Of a DNA stretch of 64,000 bases, positions 60,868 to 64,000 are shown piece by piece (the stretch's first letter is position 1; every line of letters starts with the position of its first letter). A program made the translations under genes and the position numbers. Origin of the DNA: Zoogloea sp041908905. Its GTDB lineage: Bacteria > Pseudomonadota > Gammaproteobacteria > Burkholderiales > Rhodocyclaceae. The stretch lies in assembly GCF_041908905.1 (NCBI RefSeq), contig NZ_JAYREK010000007.1, positions 62,001-126,000 on the forward strand, in the 5' to 3' direction. The notes beneath the pieces were generated by a model, which searched no databases, was not told where the DNA came from, and worked only from the letters and a program-made list of their open reading frames with translations.

Positions 60868-63477
60868 TTAGACTTCGACGGTGTCCGCGACTTCGACGAA
60901 GGCGGGGATCTGGTCGAAGTTCATGTAGCGATAGACCTCGGCGGCCTTGGCATTCACGGCCTGAACCTGTTCCTGGTACTCGGCGACGGTCGGCAGACGG
61001 CCCAGCAGGGCGGCGACGGCAGACAGTTCGGCGGAAGCCAGATACACGCGGGTGTCGATACCCAGGCGGTTCGGGAAGTTACGGGTCGAGGTGGACACCG
61101 CGGTGGAACCCTTGCGGATCTGCGCCTGGTTGCCCATGCACAGGGAGCAGCCCGGCATTTCCATGCGGGCGCCGGCCTTGCCGAGGACGGAGTAGTAGCC
61201 TTCTTCGGTGAGGATGAGGGCGTCCATCTTGGTCGGCGGGGCGATCCACAGGCGGGTCGGGATGTCGGACTTGCCGTCCAGCACCTTGCCCGCGGCGCGG
61301 AAGTGGCCGATGTTGGTCATGCAGGAACCGATGAAGACCTCGTCGATCTTGTCGCCCTGGACTTCGGACAGCACCTTGACGTCGTCCGGGTCGTTCGGGC
61401 AGGCCAGGATCGGCTCGGTGACGTCGGCCAGGTCGATCTCGATCACGGCGGCGTAGTCGGCGTCGGCGTCCGGCTGCAGCAGCACGCCGTTGGCGATCCA
61501 CTCTTCCATGGCCTTGATGCGGCGCTTGAGGGTGCGGGCATCCTCGTAGCCTTCGGCGATCATCCACTTCATCAGGGTGATGTTGGAGCGCATGTACTCG
61601 ACGATCGGGGCCTTGTTGAGCTGGACCGAGCAGGCGGCGGCGGAGCGCTCGGCGGCGGCGTCGGAGAGCTCGAAGGCCTGTTCGACCTTCAGATCCGGCA
61701 GGCCTTCGATCTCGAGGATGCGGCCGGAGAAGATGTTCTTCTTGCCCTTCTTCTCGACGGTCAGGAGGCCGGCCTTGATGGCGTACAGCGGGATCGCGTT
61801 GACCAGGTCGCGCAGGGTGATGCCGCGCTTGGTGGCTTCTTCCATGCTGCCCTTGAAGCGGACCAGCACGGACTCGGGCATGTCGAGGGGCATCACGCCG
61901 GTGGCGGCCGCGAAGGCCACCAGGCCGGAGCCGGCCGGGAAGGAGATGCCGATCGGGAAGCGGGTGTGGGAGTCGCCACCGGTGCCGACGGTGTCGGGCA
62001 GCAGCAGGCGGTTGAGCCAGGAGTGGATCACGCCGTCGCCCGGACGCAGGGACACGCCGCCGCGGGTGGAGATGAACGACGGCAGCTCACGGTGCATGCG
62101 CACGTCCACCAGCTTCGGGTAGGCCGCGGTGTGGCAGAAGGACTGCATCACCAGGTCGGCGGAGAAGCCGAGGCAGGCCAGATCCTTGAGCTCGTCGCGG
62201 GTCATCGGGCCGGTGGTGTCCTGGGAGCCGACGGTGGTCATCTTGGGCTCGCAGTAGGTGCCCGGACGGATGCCCTGGCCTTCCGGCAGACCACAGGCGC
62301 GGCCGACCATCTTCTGCGCCAGGGAGAAGCCCTTGCCGGTGTCGGCGGGGTTCTGGGGCAGGCGGAACAGGGTGGACGGGGGCAGGCCCAGGGCCTCGCG
62401 GGCCTTGGTGGTGAGGCCACGGCCGATGATCAGCGGGATACGGCCGCCGGCGCGGACTTCGTCGAGGATGACGAGGGTCTTGAGCTGGGATTCGGCGATG
62501 GTGGCGCCGTTCTTGGTGGCGACGACCTTGCCGGTGGCCTGGTCGATCTTGAGCTCGATCTCGTCGCCCATGTCCATCTGGCCGGCGTCGATCTCGATGG
62601 GCAGCGCGCCCGCGTCTTCCATGGTGTTGAAGAAGATCGGAGCGATCTTGGAGCCCAGGCACACGCCGCCGAAGCGCTTGTTCGGGACGAAGGGGATGTC
62701 CTCGCCGGTGAACCACAGCACGGAGTTGGTGGCGGACTTGCGGGAGGAGCCGGTGCCGACCACGTCACCGACGTAGGCGATCAGGTTGCCCTTGGCGGCC
62801 AGCGCCTCGAGCTGCTTGATCGGGCCGCGGGAGCCCGGCTCGTCGGCCTCGATGCCCGGGCGCGGGTTCTTGAGCATGGCCAGCGCGTGCAGCGGGATGT
62901 CGGGGCGGGACCAGGCGTCCGGCGCGGGCGACAGGTCGTCGGTGTTGGTTTCGCCGGTAACCTTGAAGACGGTCAGCTTCTGGCTGGCCGGGACTTCGGG
63001 GCGGGAGGTGAACCACTCGCCGTCGGCCCACGACTGCATCACGGACTTGGCGTTGGCGTTGCCGGCCTTGGCCAGCTCGGCGACGTCGTGGAAGTAGTCG
63101 AAGACCAGCAGGGTCTTCTTGAGGCCTTCGGCCGCGGTGGCGCCGCATTCGGCGTCGCCCAGCAGGTCGATCATCGGCTTGACGTTGTAGCCGCCCAGCA
63201 TGGTGCCCAGCAGCTCGGTGGCCTTGACCTTGGAGACCAGGCCGCAGGCGAGCTCGCCCTTGGCGACCTTGGCCAGGAACTCGGCCTTGACCTTGGCGGC
63301 ATCATCCACACCGGCGGGAACGCGGTAGGTCAGCAGTTCCACCAGGAAGGCCTCTTCGCCGGCCGGGGGATTCTGCAGCAGTTCGACCAGAGCTTGGGTT
63401 TGCTGCTTCGACAGGGGCAGCGGCGGGATGCCGAGGGCGGCGCGCTCGGCAACATGCTGACGATAGGCTTCAAGCAT
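60868..63477 (-). CDS. acnB: Aconitate hydratase B
   Basis: An 869-aa TCA-cycle and methylcitrate-cycle enzyme (citrate to isocitrate; 2-methylaconitate hydration). An N-terminal HEAT-like domain (LEAYRQHVAERAALGIPPLP) is followed by the swivel domain (GSSRKSATNSVLWF) and the catalytic domain. The [4Fe-4S] Cys sites are IGSCMTNIGHF and PGCSLCMGNQAQ; DSHTRFPIG is the substrate loop. ATG at 63477 follows AAGGATC. The upstream region has a strong palindrome and AT-rich promoter DNA. Confidence 0.96.
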   Translation of the reverse strand: MLEAYRQHVAERAALGIPPLPLSKQQTQALVELLQNPPAGEEAFLVELLTYRVPAGVDDAAKVKAEFLAKVAKGELACGLVSKVKATELLGTMLGGYNVKPMIDLLGDAECGATAAEGLKKTLLVFDYFHDVAELAKAGNANAKSVMQSWADGEWFTSRPEVPASQKLTVFKVTGETNTDDLSPAPDAWSRPDIPLHALAMLKNPRPGIEADEPGSRGPIKQLEALAAKGNLIAYVGDVVGTGSSRKSATNSVLWFTGEDIPFVPNKRFGGVCLGSKIAPIFFNTMEDAGALPIEIDAGQMDMGDEIELKIDQATGKVVATKNGATIAESQLKTLVILDEVRAGGRIPLIIGRGLTTKAREALGLPPSTLFRLPQNPADTGKGFSLAQKMVGRACGLPEGQGIRPGTYCEPKMTTVGSQDTTGPMTRDELKDLACLGFSADLVMQSFCHTAAYPKLVDVRMHRELPSFISTRGGVSLRPGDGVIHSWLNRLLLPDTVGTGGDSHTRFPIGISFPAGSGLVAFAAATGVMPLDMPESVLVRFKGSMEEATKRGITLRDLVNAIPLYAIKAGLLTVEKKGKKNIFSGRILEIEGLPDLKVEQAFELSDAAAERSAAACSVQLNKAPIVEYMRSNITLMKWMIAEGYEDARTLKRRIKAMEEWIANGVLLQPDADADYAAVIEIDLADVTEPILACPNDPDDVKVLSEVQGDKIDEVFIGSCMTNIGHFRAAGKVLDGKSDIPTRLWIAPPTKMDALILTEEGYYSVLGKAGARMEMPGCSLCMGNQAQIRKGSTAVSTSTRNFPNRLGIDTRVYLASAELSAVAALLGRLPTVAEYQEQVQAVNAKAAEVYRYMNFDQIPAFVEVADTVEV

Positions 63478-63585
63478 GGATAGATCCTTCTAGACGGTGG
63501 TTGTGTGACGGTGTTTCGGCTGGCGCCCCGGCCCGGGTGGGACCGCGGACACCTCTCCCTCTCGGACTGATGTTTTATAGAACAA

Positions 63586-63641
63586 ATTCCAGTCTTATAT
63601 ATATTATATTTTAACCGATCAAAATTGTGCGGACGCACAAT
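63586..63641 (-). promoter_or_regulatory. acnB promoter region with perfect palindrome ATTGTGCG-GA-CGCACAAT
   Basis: The 18-base inverted repeat at 63624-63641 has perfect 8-bp arms. Beside it, toward acnB, is a strongly AT-rich stretch (63588-63614) rich in TATA-like sequence, which should hold the -10 element. The palindrome would cover or flank the promoter, as an operator does. The regulator is unknown. Confidence 0.6.
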
Positions 63642-63696
63642 GCAAATTTGCCCGGCAGGCCAATCTTACGCCTTAAACCCCGACGATGCCCGGCCT

Positions 63697-64000
63697 TCAG
63701 GCGGGCATGAAGGCGGCCAGCGCGCTCTCGACGGCCTTGAGTGAAATCGGCTTGATCAGCAGGTCGTCGAAGCCGGCGTCGATGAGGCGCTGCTTTTCTT
63801 CGTGGAGGGCGTGGGCCGTGTAGGCGATGACGTGCAGCCCGGCGAAGCGGGGGTCGGCACGCAGCCGCGCCAGCACTTCCTCGCCGGACATGCCCGGCAT
63901 GCTGATGTCGAGGAACACCACGTCGAAGGGGCTCGCGGCGAGCCGCTCGAGGGCGGCGGCGCCGTCTTCGACCTCCTCGACCACGAAGCCGAGCCGTTTG
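63697..64000 (-). CDS. Receiver-domain protein, cut by the window end
   Basis: The visible C-terminal 100 residues are a response-regulator receiver: phospho-acceptor Asp in VVFLDISMPGMSG, Thr in VIAYTAHAL and Lys in LLIKPIS are all present. The frame stays open to base 64000, where the N-terminal part is missing. It ends right after the receiver, so it is either a single-domain regulator or the end of a hybrid histidine kinase. The TAHAL and SMPGMSG wording is typical of hybrid kinase receivers. Confidence 0.85.
   Translation of the reverse strand, partial: KRLGFVVEEVEDGAAALERLAASPFDVVFLDISMPGMSGEEVLARLRADPRFAGLHVIAYTAHALHEEKQRLIDAGFDDLLIKPISLKAVESALAAFMPA

Overview
The window is GC-rich bacterial chromosome, very densely coded, with frequent 4-base ATGA stop/start overlaps. 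The gene content (toluene monooxygenase with a TodS/TodT-type sensor pair, B12-dependent ribonucleotide reductase, a PEP-CTERM protein, AcnB, group-2 Mrp antiporter) suggests a betaproteobacterium of the Rhodocyclales type (Azoarcus/Thauera/Aromatoleum-like). That assignment is inference from gene content only. No rRNA or tRNA gene was seen.

Region 1 (1-13.6 kb) is a light/singlet-oxygen-type stress region. A + strand operon (CFA-synthase-like methyltransferase, chalcone-isomerase-like protein, GPH/MFS transporter, DUF3833 lipoprotein, SDR, SnoaL-like protein) matches the cluster that in Rhodobacter sphaeroides (RSP_1087-1091) is linked to singlet-oxygen response and furan fatty acids. A degenerate tyrosine recombinase follows. 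Next come minus-strand genes for three cryptochrome/photolyase family proteins (FeS-BCP, CRY-DASH, and one coupled to a tiny DUF2256 protein) and an FAD oxidoreductase. The last is divergent, across a palindromic promoter region, from an SDR/DUF3429/small membrane protein operon.

Region 2 (13.6-23.6 kb) is a complete minus-strand toluene monooxygenase locus: tmoABCDEF (diiron hydroxylase, Rieske ferredoxin, effector, reductase), a FadL/TodX-type outer membrane channel, and a TodS-like double-sensor kinase with TodT-like response regulator. The kinase gene is frameshifted in this sequence. A tod-box-like inverted repeat lies upstream of tmoA. Divergent nrdJ and a FitAB toxin-antitoxin pair follow.

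Region 3 (27.7-47.0 kb) is a type III-B CRISPR locus. It has an NE0113-family CARF protein, cmr1-6, a RhuM-Fic fusion protein, csx16, a CARF-HEPN (Csx1/Csx2-type) ribonuclease and cas6, then array 1 (9 repeats). A decaying 20-unit heptapeptide/21-nt repeat lies downstream of array 1, followed by an orphan small gene. A doubled adaptation module comes next (cas2, cas1, a degenerate cas1-like gene, a second cas2), then array 2 (29 full repeats plus a truncated one). The two arrays have related but distinct 37-nt repeats and recognisably homologous leaders.

Region 4 (47-64 kb) is mostly housekeeping: a PEP-CTERM C13-like peptidase, DUF2252 protein, CpdB-like nucleotidase, tandem universal stress protein, six-gene mrp/pha cation-proton antiporter operon, LysE-type exporter, a MerR-type HTH/pseudo-receiver protein, acnB with a strong upstream palindrome, and a receiver domain cut by the window end.

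The most unusual structures are the paired active/inactive Cas1 with two Cas2 genes, the Fic protein inside the cmr operon, the heptad-repeat relic beside array 1, and two neighbouring spacers that overlap by 16 nt.
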